From positions 682,001-746,000 of the forward strand of contig NZ_JANKMS010000001.1 in assembly GCF_024649945.1 (NCBI RefSeq): a stretch of 64,000 bases of DNA. The letters run 5' to 3'. The stretch's first letter is position 1, and every line of letters starts with the position of its first letter. Of this stretch, positions 36,343 to 44,960 are shown piece after piece. The notes under the pieces were generated by a model, which was given only the letters and a program-made list of their open reading frames with translations, searched no databases and was not told the DNA's origin. Source of the DNA: Flavobacterium panacis. GTDB taxonomy: Bacteria; Bacteroidota; Bacteroidia; Flavobacteriales; Flavobacteriaceae. The position numbers and the translations under genes were made by a program.

Positions 36343-37110
36343 TTATCGGTTTTCTAACCAACTTAAAAATGCTGTTGCTTTTTCTTTTCCAACTAATAAT
36401 TTCTCTTCTGTTGGAACACTTAATTTCACGATTATTTTACGTGAAAAATAATGCTCTGCTTCTCTTATTGCCGAAAAATTGACCAAATATTGTCGGTTGA
36501 CTCTAAAGAACTGAATTGGCGATAAAAGCTTATGAATTTCGTCTAAAGATTGCGTTAACGGATATTCATTTTTATCCAAAGTCATAATCGTTGGCGTTTC
36601 GTTTTTGATGAAAAAAAATGCAATATTCTCCGTTAAAACCGTTTGGTATTTATTGTTTTTGAAAACCAAAAAACTGCTTTTCCCTTTGTTTTCACCATTT
36701 CTCGTTAATAAAAGTTCGAAATCGGGCATTGCTTTTTTATTTCTTTGAAAGAAGTTTTTCAACTCTCCTGCTTTCTTTAAAGCTTGAGAAATGCTGTCTC
36801 TTGAAAATGGTTTTAGAACATAATCAATTCCGTTTGACTTGAAAGCTTCAATAGCATAATCATCAAAAGCAGTACAGAAAATCACAGGCGACAAAACCTC
36901 AACATTCTTAAAAATCTCAAAACATTGACCGTCTGCGAGCTGAATATCCATAAAAATAAGATCAGGCTGATCGTTTTCCATAAGATAATCAACCGCTCCG
37001 TCAATGCTTTGTATATAAGACAAAATCTGGACATCGGGTCTGATGCTCAGAATAAGCTGGCCAAGTGCTTTGGCCGTTTTTACTTCATCTTCAATTATTA
37101 TGATAGTCAT
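36343..37110 (-). CDS. LytTR-family response regulator
   Basis: 255 residues. Receiver domain with IEDE pocket, phospho-acceptor Asp55 in IFMDIQLADG, FCTAFDDYA and Lys in YVLKPFS. LytTR domain from about 155 on (FLVFKNNKYQTVLTENIAFFFIKNE, then FFRVNRQYLVNFSAIREAEHYF). Its start overlaps the end of the kinase gene by 20 bp, so the two are translated together. A paralogue of the regulator at 29161-29916, with the same length and order. Confidence 0.93.
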   Translation of the reverse strand: MTIIIIEDEVKTAKALGQLILSIRPDVQILSYIQSIDGAVDYLMENDQPDLIFMDIQLADGQCFEIFKNVEVLSPVIFCTAFDDYAIEAFKSNGIDYVLKPFSRDSISQALKKAGELKNFFQRNKKAMPDFELLLTRNGENKGKSSFLVFKNNKYQTVLTENIAFFFIKNETPTIMTLDKNEYPLTQSLDEIHKLLSPIQFFRVNRQYLVNFSAIREAEHYFSRKIIVKLSVPTEEKLLVGKEKATAFLSWLENR

Positions 37111-38107
37111 AATTCAGTGGTATTTTTACTTTAAAAGTGTTTTCGTCTTTATCAATTTCGATTTCTTTGTGAATCAGGTGCATAAAACGCTGGTTGATAT
37201 TATCCAAACCAACGCCTGTAGATACCGCTCCTCTTTTGAGCTGAATTTTATTTTCAACTACTAAAAACTCATTTTCAGTATAGAGCTTAATTTTCAAAGG
37301 TTTATCTAAAGAAACGACATTATGTTTGATGCAGTTTTCGATTAATAATTGCAAACTAAAAGGCGGAATTGCACAATCGTATTGTTTTGGATCTACTTTA
37401 TTTTCTAAAACAAATCCGTCTTCAAAACGTGCTTTCAGTAAATACACATACGAATCCAAAATCTGTAATTCTTCGCTTAGCGGAATCAAATCCATTTTTC
37501 GGCTTTCTAATGTAAAGCGATAGAAATCAGATAATTTCAATATAAAATCAGAACTCTGCGGATCTTGAATATCGACCATTGATTTCAGCGTATTCAAGCT
37601 ATTAAAAAGAAAATGCGGATTGACCTGCTGTTTCAACAATTCGTATTGAGCACCTAGATTTACTGCTTTTGTACGTTCTAACTCTACTCCTATTTGCTGG
37701 GTTTGATAATTTTGAAAAAGCAAATGTAAAAACATATAGACAATTAGGTTGATTAAAACTCCACGAAGCTCGAACATAATTGGCGCGTCCATTTTTGATA
37801 CTTGAAAAAGTTCTTGATGTGCGATTACCAGAATAACCATCAGCAAAATCCCCATTACAACACTCAATAAAAGTTTCCAGTTAAAAAGGCTTTTATTAGC
37901 TCGGTGCGATGAAAATTTTGGTAAGCTGTAGATATTATAATACCATATAAAAAGGGAAAACAAAAGTGTTATCGAAGAATTTATGATAAGATCACCAGGT
38001 GTAGAATCGGCATCAAATAATTTAGGTATCGAAGCCATAACCGCCAATGCGATCGAACTTCCCCAAATGACTTTCTCAGAAACCTGAAAACGTTTAACTT
38101 TTTCCAT
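37091..38107 (-). CDS. LytS/YehU-type sensor histidine kinase
   Basis: 338 residues. Four hydrophobic segments lie within the first 130 residues (VIWGSSIALAVMASIP, LIINSSITLLFSLFIWYYNIYSL, LLLSVVMGILLMVILVIAH, LINLIVYMFLHLLF). Phospho-His in QQVNPHFLFNSLNTLKSMV; ATPase motifs FSLQLLIENCIKHNVV and TGVGLDNINQRFMHL. No extracellular sensor domain. It pairs with the LytTR regulator that overlaps its 3' end by 20 bp. The genes at 38430-41445 on the same strand lie upstream, separated by a repeat block. Confidence 0.92.
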   Translation of the reverse strand: MEKVKRFQVSEKVIWGSSIALAVMASIPKLFDADSTPGDLIINSSITLLFSLFIWYYNIYSLPKFSSHRANKSLFNWKLLLSVVMGILLMVILVIAHQELFQVSKMDAPIMFELRGVLINLIVYMFLHLLFQNYQTQQIGVELERTKAVNLGAQYELLKQQVNPHFLFNSLNTLKSMVDIQDPQSSDFILKLSDFYRFTLESRKMDLIPLSEELQILDSYVYLLKARFEDGFVLENKVDPKQYDCAIPPFSLQLLIENCIKHNVVSLDKPLKIKLYTENEFLVVENKIQLKRGAVSTGVGLDNINQRFMHLIHKEIEIDKDENTFKVKIPLNYDYHNN

Positions 38108-38168
38108 AATTTAAGGTTTGTTTTTGATCTTACTCTGCCAAAGATAGGTTTATTTTGAAAGGATTTTT

Positions 38169-38419
38169 CACGCAGATTTAAAAAGATTTAGGCAGATCGT
38201 GCAGATTTTTTTATTTAAATGCAGAAACGTTCTAGGTTTATTTTGTCATTTCGGGGAACGAGAAATCACACTATAAGCTCACAAAACGAATTTCCAATCT
38301 TTGTAGAGTTACGAGTTTGATTTCTCGTTCCTCGAAATGACAAACAGAATGGAGTATAACTCTTTGAGGATTTAAATAAAAATCTTTTTAATCAGCTCAA
38401 ATCTTTTTAAATCTGCGTG
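38169..38419. repeat. Nested inverted repeat filling the intergenic spacer
   Basis: Outer arms: CACGCAGATTTAAAAAGATT (from 38169) and AATCTTTTTAAATCTGCGTG (to 38419), 21-bp perfect match including the next base. Inner arms: 25 bp at 38244-38268 (starts TGTCATTTCGGGGAACG) and 38318-38342 with one mismatch. The inner unit shares TGTCATTTCG...GAGAAATC and, in reverse, TCTACAAAGATTGG with the element at 28823-28926. The spacer contains no ORF. Confidence 0.82.
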
Positions 38420-38429
38420 AAACAAAAAC

Positions 38430-39155
38430 TTAAGCACGTTTCACCCCAAGAATTGCACCTGATTTCATATCTTGTACAAAACCAACAACTTCAAAGTCTT
38501 GTGAATTAAAATTCTTAGGCAAAGTAATTGTCGAGATTCCTTTCGCCGTTTTCAGATCAATTGTCTGCAAACGCTGAACAATTTGATAATGCGATAAAAT
38601 GCGATGTGCATTCTCTCCTCTTTTCACATTGCTTTTAGCCGATTTCTGAACTACTGCCACTAACAAATGACTATTTTTAAAAGCACCGTTAATACTGTAA
38701 TTCAGTGTCAATTTATCATTTTGCTGTTTGGCATCTAAAGACAAATCGACTGCAGCAGGTTTAGAAAGTGCCGATTTAATTCCGTTTCGTAAGCTGGTTT
38801 CTTGAGAACCAATATAATCTGCTTTTCCGTTAATGATTACTTGCGGCGTGTAAATTGGTTCTTTCCCTAAAAATTGCGCATAATCGTATTGTCTTTGTGT
38901 AAAACTGGCATTGCTGAAAATATCTTTCCAGCCTTGTTTGTCCCAATAATCCACATGATAAGCCAGTACATAAACATTCTTATCTTGATATTCATTTTGA
39001 ATCTTCCCCAACAATTCATCTGCTGGCGGACAGCTCGAACAGCCTTCTGAAGTATACAATTCTAAAAGTGCAAATCCTTTTTTATCTGAATTTTGACTGA
39101 AAATGCTGCTTGCGCTAAGAAAAAACAGCATTGTAAAAGCTACTACTATTTTCAT
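38430..39155 (-). CDS. Secreted DUF1223 thioredoxin-like protein
   Basis: 241 residues. Signal peptide to about residue 20 (FFLSASSIFSQ). The DUF1223 signature is clear: ALLELYTSEGCSSCPPADELLGKI, where the CSSCPP pair is the redox-like site. YTPQVIINGKADYIGSQ follows near residue 110. The family has a thioredoxin fold and is probably periplasmic, but its function is unknown. It is followed on the same strand, after a repeat block, by a LytTR two-component system; upstream is the Ohr gene. Confidence 0.88.
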   Translation of the reverse strand: MKIVVAFTMLFFLSASSIFSQNSDKKGFALLELYTSEGCSSCPPADELLGKIQNEYQDKNVYVLAYHVDYWDKQGWKDIFSNASFTQRQYDYAQFLGKEPIYTPQVIINGKADYIGSQETSLRNGIKSALSKPAAVDLSLDAKQQNDKLTLNYSINGAFKNSHLLVAVVQKSAKSNVKRGENAHRILSHYQIVQRLQTIDLKTAKGISTITLPKNFNSQDFEVVGFVQDMKSGAILGVKRA

Positions 39156-39177
39156 GATTTTTTAATTGTAAATTATG

Positions 39178-39237
39178 AGTTATGAATTATGAGTGCATAT
39201 TGAATTTATCAAAACTTATAACTCATAATTCATAACT
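39178..39237. repeat. 17-bp perfect inverted repeat between Ohr and DUF1223 genes
   Basis: AGTTATGAATTATGAGT (39178-39194) and ACTCATAATTCATAACT (39221-39237), loop 26 nt. Related half-copies (taattgtgagttattaattg) lie near 39658-39677. AT-rich hairpin that may end or stabilise the minus-strand ohr transcript. Confidence 0.75.
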
Positions 39238-39245
39238 TCTAATTG

Positions 39246-39647
39246 TTAAAGGATATTAAGTTCAACATAGATATTTCCTCTTGTCGCTTTAGAATATGGA
39301 CAAGTCTGATGCGCTTGTGCTGCTAAGGCTTCTGCAGTTTCAGTATCTAATCCTGGAAGACTAATGTTTAATCTTGCTTGAAGCGAATATTCTCCTTCCG
39401 TTACACATAAATCAACCTCAGCATCTACAGCAGTATCGGCGGGAAGTTTGACTCCCAGTTTAGCCGCTGCAAGTCCTAAAGCTCCAATAAAACAAGCCGA
39501 CCATCCCGCAGCAAACAACTGCTCTGGATTAGTTCCCGGACGTAAAGATCCCGGTGCACTTAATTTGATATTCAATTGTTCGTCTGAACTTTGAGAAGCT
39601 CCTTCTCTACCGCCTGTTGTGTGTGTTTTTCCTGTGTATAAAACCAT
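39246..39647 (-). CDS. ohr: Organic hydroperoxide resistance protein (Ohr/OsmC family)
   Basis: 133 residues, family length. The two peroxidatic/resolving Cys are present in GWSACFIGALGLAA and TCPYSKATRGNIYVEL. The N-terminal KTHTTGGREG and PEQLFAAGWSACF motifs separate Ohr from OsmC. It reduces organic hydroperoxides using lipoylated proteins in the cytoplasm. An OhrR regulator is not seen nearby. It lies on the same strand as an alpha/beta hydrolase and cupin gene, which suggests a small oxidative-stress or detoxification group. Confidence 0.94.
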   Translation of the reverse strand: MVLYTGKTHTTGGREGASQSSDEQLNIKLSAPGSLRPGTNPEQLFAAGWSACFIGALGLAAAKLGVKLPADTAVDAEVDLCVTEGEYSLQARLNISLPGLDTETAEALAAQAHQTCPYSKATRGNIYVELNIL

Positions 39648-39768
39648 CTTTTCTAATTGTTAATTGTGAGTTATTAATTGTAAATTTTATATGCTTTATG
39701 TTTTTTTTTGAGAGATGTAAAATGTAAGTTGTGAAAGGAATTAATAATTAATCATTTACAATTCACCA

Positions 39769-40770
39769 TTATTTAGAAGCATCAATTATCGCTTGTGCAA
39801 ATGCTTTTGGATCCTCTTGAGGCACGTTGTGTCCGATTCCTTTTAAAATTCTGTGTTCATATTTTCCTGTGAATTTGTTTGCGTATGCTTTTCCATCCGC
39901 GAAAGCGCCATCAAAATCACTTCCTATTGTAATCGTTGGAACTTTAATTTCTGGTTTTACTGAAAGACGTTTTTCTAAAGCATCGTATTTAGATTCTCCA
40001 GCTTCTAGAGATTGTCTCCATCTGTAGTTGTGAATCACAATGGCAACGTGATCTGGATTGTCAAAAGATTGAGCCGTTTGATCGTAAGTTGCTTTGTCGA
40101 AATTCCATAACGGAGAAGCTATTTCCCAAATTAGTTTGTTGAAATCGTAAGTATTTTGTGTGTAACCTTGTTTTCCTCTTTCCGTTGCAAAATAATATTG
40201 GTACCACCATCCTAATTCAGCTGTTGGAGGAAGCGGTTTTAAATTTGCTTCTAAATTCACTACTAAATAACCGCTTACTGAAACCAATCCTTTTACGCGT
40301 TCTGGCCAAAGTGCTGATACTACAACTGCTGTTCTTGCTCCCCAGTCGAAACCGCCAATTACGGCTTTGTCTATTTTAAGTGCATCCATAAAAGCGATAA
40401 TATCACTTGCTAATGCGGCTTGCTGACCGTTTCTAAAGGTATCTTTTGAAAGAAAAGTTGTTGTTCCAAATCCTCTTAAATATGGTGTAAAAACATGATA
40501 TCCTTTTGCTGCTAAAAGCGGAACCACTTCGTTATAACTGTGAATGTCATAAGGCCATCCGTGAAGTAAAATTACTGGTGTTCCGTTTGCAGGTCCTGCT
40601 TCTGTATAACCTACGTTTAATAAACCTGCGTTGACTTGTTTTAAAGTTCCTAATGAACTGCTTACTTCTATTGCTTTTTGTGTTGAAGTTTGCGCTTGAG
40701 TTAAGTTTGCATTCATAAAAAGAATTGCGATTAAAACTATTTTACTTGTAATTTTTAAGATCGTTTTCAT
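39769..40770 (-). CDS. Secreted alpha/beta hydrolase, epoxide-hydrolase/dehalogenase-like
   Basis: 333 residues with a signal peptide (residues 1-26, ending TQAQ). Oxyanion motif VILLHGWPYD. The nucleophile elbow GGFDWGARTAVV has Asp rather than Ser, as in epoxide hydrolases and haloalkane/fluoroacetate dehalogenases. Acid near GSDFDGAF; His in LKGIGHNVPQEDPKAFAQAI. The substrate is unknown and the periplasmic location is inferred from the signal. Separated from the cupin gene by a palindromic spacer. Confidence 0.88.
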   Translation of the reverse strand: MKTILKITSKIVLIAILFMNANLTQAQTSTQKAIEVSSSLGTLKQVNAGLLNVGYTEAGPANGTPVILLHGWPYDIHSYNEVVPLLAAKGYHVFTPYLRGFGTTTFLSKDTFRNGQQAALASDIIAFMDALKIDKAVIGGFDWGARTAVVVSALWPERVKGLVSVSGYLVVNLEANLKPLPPTAELGWWYQYYFATERGKQGYTQNTYDFNKLIWEIASPLWNFDKATYDQTAQSFDNPDHVAIVIHNYRWRQSLEAGESKYDALEKRLSVKPEIKVPTITIGSDFDGAFADGKAYANKFTGKYEHRILKGIGHNVPQEDPKAFAQAIIDASK

Positions 40771-40901
40771 AATTATTTGCTTTTTATTATTTGATTATCA
40801 GTTAATTTCTTCGTCAAAGGTATTTTGACAACGCTTGTTTTAAAAGGTAAAAAAAGGTGAAGTGGATAAAGTTGGGGTTGAAGTGGACAAGTTTTTTTTT
40901 C

Positions 40902-41011
40902 TGCCACGAAGGCGCTAAGACACTAAGTTTTTTTTAAGAATATTTTTTAGTATAAAATCTTTGTGGACTTTGCAATAAAACAAATCTTCGCGCCTTTGCG
41001 CCTTCGTGGCA
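40902..41011. repeat. Inverted repeat TGCCACGAAGGCGC / GCGCCTTCGTGGCA
   Basis: Perfect 14-bp arms at 40902-40915 and 40998-41011, with related 'gcgctaagacactaag' and 'cttcgcgcctttgc' further inside. It fills the spacer between the cupin and hydrolase genes and belongs to the same word family ('gccac', 'cttcgtggc') as the blocks at 28.6 and 41.6 kb. Confidence 0.78.
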
Positions 41012-41028
41012 AAACATTAAACTTGAAA

Positions 41029-41445
41029 CTACTCCTTCTTCAACGTTAAGATTGGTTTTCCTTTTTCTACGATATAAGTTGCGAGTTCTGCTGCATTAGC
41101 ATTTGTATTATTTTTTGCTGAATGCACGACGCCTGCTGGAATAAAAAGTACTTCTCCTGCTTTTAGCGTTACAGGTTTTTCGCCTTCAACTTGATATTCT
41201 AAAGTACCTTCAATAACATAAATCACTTCTTCTCCTGGATGATAATGATTTCCAAAGGCTGAATGTGCTGCAAAATCGATTCTCGCTTGAACCATTTCTT
41301 TTCCTGGCGTACTTAGATCGTGTTTTTGTAAATCGGTGCGTTTTACTCCTGTTTGTGCCGCAATCTGATTCGGAACTAAAAAGGCAATGATACCTAAAAT
41401 AATGATTGCGATTACAACCCATGTTTTTTGTTTTTTCGTTTCCAT
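41029..41445 (-). CDS. Cupin-domain protein with N-terminal membrane anchor
   Basis: 138 residues. A hydrophobic segment (WVVIAIIILGIIAFLV, residues 9-24) exports or anchors the protein. A single cupin fold follows: motif 1 FGNHYHPGEEVIYVIEGTLEY with the metal-binding His/His/Glu, and motif 2 LFIPAGVVHSAKN. Small periplasmic cupins of this type often act as dioxygenase-like or sugar-binding proteins; the substrate cannot be read here. Confidence 0.88.
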   Translation of the reverse strand: METKKQKTWVVIAIIILGIIAFLVPNQIAAQTGVKRTDLQKHDLSTPGKEMVQARIDFAAHSAFGNHYHPGEEVIYVIEGTLEYQVEGEKPVTLKAGEVLFIPAGVVHSAKNNTNANAAELATYIVEKGKPILTLKKE

Positions 41446-41593
41446 AACTTTTGATTTAAATTATTTGTTTTTTCAGTTAATTTCTGAGTCAAAAGTATAT
41501 CGGTAATCGCTCGTACGAAATGAGGAAATAGTTGAAACGGACAAACTTCAGGGTGAAATGGACAGGCTTTGAGTTGTAGAATACTGGTGAGTT

Positions 41594-41815
41594 TTACCGC
41601 AATGCACGCAATGAACTATACAATACTTTTTTAATCTCGCAAAGTCGCGAAGTCGCAAAGAATTTAAAAACTTTGCGACTTCGCGACTTTGCGAGCAATT
41701 TGCATCAGCTTTATCTACAAAGCTTTGCTACCAGATTGGGAGATTAAAAACACCTTTCGTGATTTGCAGTTAAAAAATAAAACTTTGTGCCTTAGTGCCT
41801 TTGTGGCAAAAAAAC
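41594..41815. repeat. Palindromic repeat element, inverted copy of the 35.2-kb element
   Basis: Core stem CTCGCAAAGTCGCGAAGTCG... (41636-41660) pairs perfectly over 25 bp with 41671-41695 around the 10-nt loop aatttaaaaa. The right flank (gcatcagctttatctacaaa, about 41702-41721) is the reverse complement of the left flank of the 35.2-kb element. Outer words ttttaccgcaatgcacgcaa and cctttgtggcaaaa continue the pairing. The spacer 41446-41900 has no gene. Confidence 0.82.
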
Positions 41816-41900
41816 AAACGGCATAAAAAAAAATCAGAAACAGTATTTCTACCATTCCTGATTTATTGAATTATAACTAACTTCTTTTCTCTACATCCTT

Positions 41901-44414
41901 TTATCTCCTACCTCTAAAACCTCCGCCGCCTCTAAATCCGCCACCACCGCCTAAACGACCACCGCCGTTCTCTCTTTGGAAGTTTTGGAAATTACGGGTT
42001 TGTGTTTCTCCGCGATCTCTTGAAAAAGCAGAACGATCCAAATCGTTTGTAATATCTGGACGACCCGCTTCTCCTAAAGGTTTGTTGGGTTGTCCAAGCG
42101 TTTGATCTGCTTTAGGAAGATTATCACGTTGAATTCCTTCTCCAATTCGAGTTTCGCCTCCTAAATTTTGGTTGGTTTTTGGTTGCATTCTTTCTCCAGC
42201 TCCGTTTGCGCCAAGTCCTTTGTTCGGATTATTTCGTTGGATTCGCTCTCCTGCTCCATTTGCTCCTAGTCCCTTATTATTTCTGTTTTGAATTCCTTCA
42301 CCTGTTTTTTTGGACGAGCCTAAAGTTCCTGCTTGCGTCCAGCCACCATTTCCATTATTATAATGACTCCAATTTCCGTTTGCATCTTTTTTATAGACAT
42401 GTCCGTCGTGGCCTGCATATACATTATTGTTGGTATGAATTGTAGTTCCTCCGCCTCTGCGATGTGTTATTACACCTTTATTTCCACCAGAAGTTTCATA
42501 ACCAATCGCTGTTCCGCGTCTAGTTGTAATATGTCCCGTTTGTGCCCACTGATTTCCATTTGTCGCAGCCGAATGTCCCCATTGCGCATACGCATTATGT
42601 CCTTGATTGGTTCTAGCATAATTTCCTGTCCACGGATTATATGTACTTGCAGCCGTACGACCACCATACCAACCTTGAACACTTGCAGAACGTCCGTATC
42701 TTCCTGTTGCTGGATTGTACCAAGCCGAAGTTCCCGCAGCACCATAAGGTCCGTAAACGCGTCTTCCTGCGGCATAACCACCCGTCCACGGATTGTATAC
42801 TGCTCCTCCTCCATACGCATAAGGCCATGGACGATATATTGGATACAAACCTCCATAATACACATAAGGCGGATAATACCATCCTGTGCCATACGTCAAG
42901 ATAGCGCCAAACGTAGCACCAATAATAAAGGCTCCCAAATAACCCGCAGTCGAACTGCTTTCCACGGTTGTATCGGTTGTGGTTTGCGTTACATATGTCA
43001 AATTATAGACAGGCGAACTTGGCGGAATCGTATAAATTTCTTTCGGAACAGAATCGGCTGTTTTCCAAGGTCCGTTTGGACTTGTCGACATGAACCAAAC
43101 CGCCTGAAAGCATAAATAATACAAATCGCCTACTTTTATGATCTTCTCCTGCGTATTGCTTGCATATTGCATTTTTGTGCCTTCGATTGGTTTAAATTGA
43201 GCCGTTCCGCCATCATACGTTACTTTTACTTTTGCCTCAGCATCTGATTTTTTCAAAATTGCCGTTGTTGGAACTTGCGATAACATTACGGCATCATTGG
43301 CTTCCTGTGTTCCAGGTACAGATGACAAAACATTGGCACGCGGAGAATCTTTCGGAATCTTTGCAAAATCAGCAGGCAAATTATTTCCTGCATACAACCA
43401 AGGCCCTGTTAATGCTTTCGATTTAAACCACCTTCCAGATAATAACACATAATACTGTCCATCGGCTTCATTCGCAAAAACATCATTTTCGGTATTGTCG
43501 ATATACATTAATTTGGTTCCGTCGATTTTAATGAATTTCGGACTTCCATTTACTGCAATCAATTCCGCAGGTTTATTGCTGTAGAAAACCTCCGGCGCAT
43601 TTCCAGAAGATGGCGGGGGAATCATTTTTTTGACCTCATCATAATTCTCTCCCGAAGACAGATTATTTAAACCAGCAGGCAATTTGGTCGTTTTCGTCCA
43701 TTTGCCTGCAATGTCTTTAGAAGTCAGCCAAATGTTATCAACCAAGAGATAATAGTCTTTTGCTGTTTTATCAAAAAACACATCCCAATTCGTATTGACC
43801 ACAAATTGTATATCCGATTTTTCTATAGGGACCAAAACGGGTTCTCCCTGCACAATCAGCAAAATTGCTGGATTGGTGCTGTAAAAAATCGCAGGCGGAT
43901 CGTTTTTAGCCGCAATTCCTTTTGGCGGACTTTTGGTATGACTTAAATCGGCCAGAATGCGATCTACCGAAATCGGGTCTCCGCTTTGAGGCAACGTTTC
44001 TTTAAACAGCTTTTTCATTTCGGGAACCTTCTTTTCGTCCAGAGCAGGAAATCTTATATCCGTAACCTGAAGATTTTTTATAAAAGCGCTTCGGTTGTCT
44101 TTGTCTACCAATGTTTCTGCTTTTAAAGAAGCCACACCCAAAACCTGTTTCCCGTCTTTTGGCGTCAGCGAAAAAGCCACACGTGCCGTAAGATCTTTAA
44201 AATCTTTCCAGTCGTCTACCTGAGGCTGATAATAAACCAGTTTTGTACCGTTTTTCTCTGCTTCGCGTGGCCAGCCATTATCGGCAATTAATTCCGATTT
44301 GGCAGTGTCCGACTTTTCAGTTTCCGTATTTAATTGATCTGTATTTTTATCTTTTTTGCAGGAGAACAAAATGGAACTCAGACAAACTGCAAGTAGTAGA
44401 AAAGCATTTTTCAT
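41901..44414 (-). CDS. Large lipoprotein with three internal repeats and a Tyr/Gly-rich C-terminal half
   Basis: I place the start at the ATG at 44414 (MKNAFLLLAVCLSSILFSC, lipobox Cys); an ATG at 44438 adds 8 residues. About 837 residues. Three related blocks of about 90 residues carry the patterns (A/E)(I/V)FYSxxPAxLxxVxGxPxxxxI and DVFxxxxxxxYYVLxxxxWxxSKxxxGxW. A Tyr/Gly/Pro stretch follows (YYPPYVYYGGLYPIYRPWPY), then imperfect NKGLGANGAGERIQ units and a Gly/Arg tail (GGGGFRGGGGFRGRR). Homologues are sometimes labelled carbohydrate-binding (from memory, unproven). Probably surface or periplasmic; isolated. Confidence 0.8.
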   Translation of the reverse strand: MKNAFLLLAVCLSSILFSCKKDKNTDQLNTETEKSDTAKSELIADNGWPREAEKNGTKLVYYQPQVDDWKDFKDLTARVAFSLTPKDGKQVLGVASLKAETLVDKDNRSAFIKNLQVTDIRFPALDEKKVPEMKKLFKETLPQSGDPISVDRILADLSHTKSPPKGIAAKNDPPAIFYSTNPAILLIVQGEPVLVPIEKSDIQFVVNTNWDVFFDKTAKDYYLLVDNIWLTSKDIAGKWTKTTKLPAGLNNLSSGENYDEVKKMIPPPSSGNAPEVFYSNKPAELIAVNGSPKFIKIDGTKLMYIDNTENDVFANEADGQYYVLLSGRWFKSKALTGPWLYAGNNLPADFAKIPKDSPRANVLSSVPGTQEANDAVMLSQVPTTAILKKSDAEAKVKVTYDGGTAQFKPIEGTKMQYASNTQEKIIKVGDLYYLCFQAVWFMSTSPNGPWKTADSVPKEIYTIPPSSPVYNLTYVTQTTTDTTVESSSTAGYLGAFIIGATFGAILTYGTGWYYPPYVYYGGLYPIYRPWPYAYGGGAVYNPWTGGYAAGRRVYGPYGAAGTSAWYNPATGRYGRSASVQGWYGGRTAASTYNPWTGNYARTNQGHNAYAQWGHSAATNGNQWAQTGHITTRRGTAIGYETSGGNKGVITHRRGGGTTIHTNNNVYAGHDGHVYKKDANGNWSHYNNGNGGWTQAGTLGSSKKTGEGIQNRNNKGLGANGAGERIQRNNPNKGLGANGAGERMQPKTNQNLGGETRIGEGIQRDNLPKADQTLGQPNKPLGEAGRPDITNDLDRSAFSRDRGETQTRNFQNFQRENGGGRLGGGGGFRGGGGFRGRR

Positions 44415-44816
44415 AAATTTAAAAGTTAGGTTATTCATTAAAAATTTATTCTTCTGGTCGTCTTATAAAATTGTTTCCATAAAATTAGATTCACCGAATA
44501 AAAAAAACTAAAAATCAGCACGTTACTTGGTTTCAGATTGTAATTTGAAACCAAATAGTGTGGAAATCTTTGTTTTTTTAGTTGAGCTAAAATTTAAAAT
44601 CTGTCTTTATAAATTATAGTTTGAAGTGAGGATTTTTATTAGGAGCTATTTCCCGCTATCCGCTATATCTTTTGTGGCGAACCCCGCCACAAAAGGATGT
44701 CGCTACTATCGGGGCTAGACACTCAGTTTCAAAAGGAAGTTTTCGGGAAATCAATATTTAAGAATTATATTACTTTTTAGATTATAAAACCAAGCTGTTT
44801 TTTAATATATTTGCAG

Positions 44817-44960
44817 TCCTTAAAGTAAAGTTATGATCTCAGAAAAAAAGTTTGCCCATGTGGTATGGTGGCGGTATTGGAAACAACCGCAACGCTCAAC
44901 TTTACAGCGTAGGACACCTAACCTGCATGGGTTTTATATTTCCTTAAAGTAAAGTTATGA
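44817..44960 (+). repeat. 20-bp direct repeat (TCCTTAAAGTAAAGTTATGA) bracketing a 104-nt segment
   Basis: Exact copies at 44817-44836 and 44941-44960, each ending in an ATG start context. The second copy provides the start of the gene at 44957; the first provides the start of the short ORF at 44833. The ends of the segment between them can pair (GCCCATG 44854-44860 with CATGGGT 44926-44932). Confidence 0.85.
44833..44952 (+). CDS. 39-codon Trp-rich leader-like ORF
   Basis: ATG at 44833 to TAA at 44950-44952. The N-terminal half reads MISEKKFAHVVWWRYWKQPQ, with three Trp codons within five (residues 12, 13 and 16) and a WWR triplet like that of enteric trp leader peptides. Its stop lies 4 nt before the ATG of the next gene, which uses a copy of the same 20-bp start region. 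The mRNA can form GCGGT/ACCGC (44871-44890) and longer-range pairings. A Trp-responsive leader is plausible, but no trp gene is adjacent. Could also be a chance ORF. Confidence 0.5.
   Translation: MISEKKFAHVVWWRYWKQPQRSTLQRRTPNLHGFYISLK

Noticed and set aside
42333..43115. 260-codon plus-strand ORF inside the large lipoprotein gene
   Set aside because: It is antisense to a well-supported coding frame and is rich in Ser, Ile, Arg and Cys, the usual shadow of a Gly/Tyr/Asn-rich gene. No start context or family match.
44854..44932. tRNA-like fold: 7-bp end pairing GCCCATG/CATGGGT over 79 nt
   Set aside because: No T-arm (GGTTC-type) sequence, no clear D-arm and no anticodon stem. The segment is better explained by the Trp-rich ORF.
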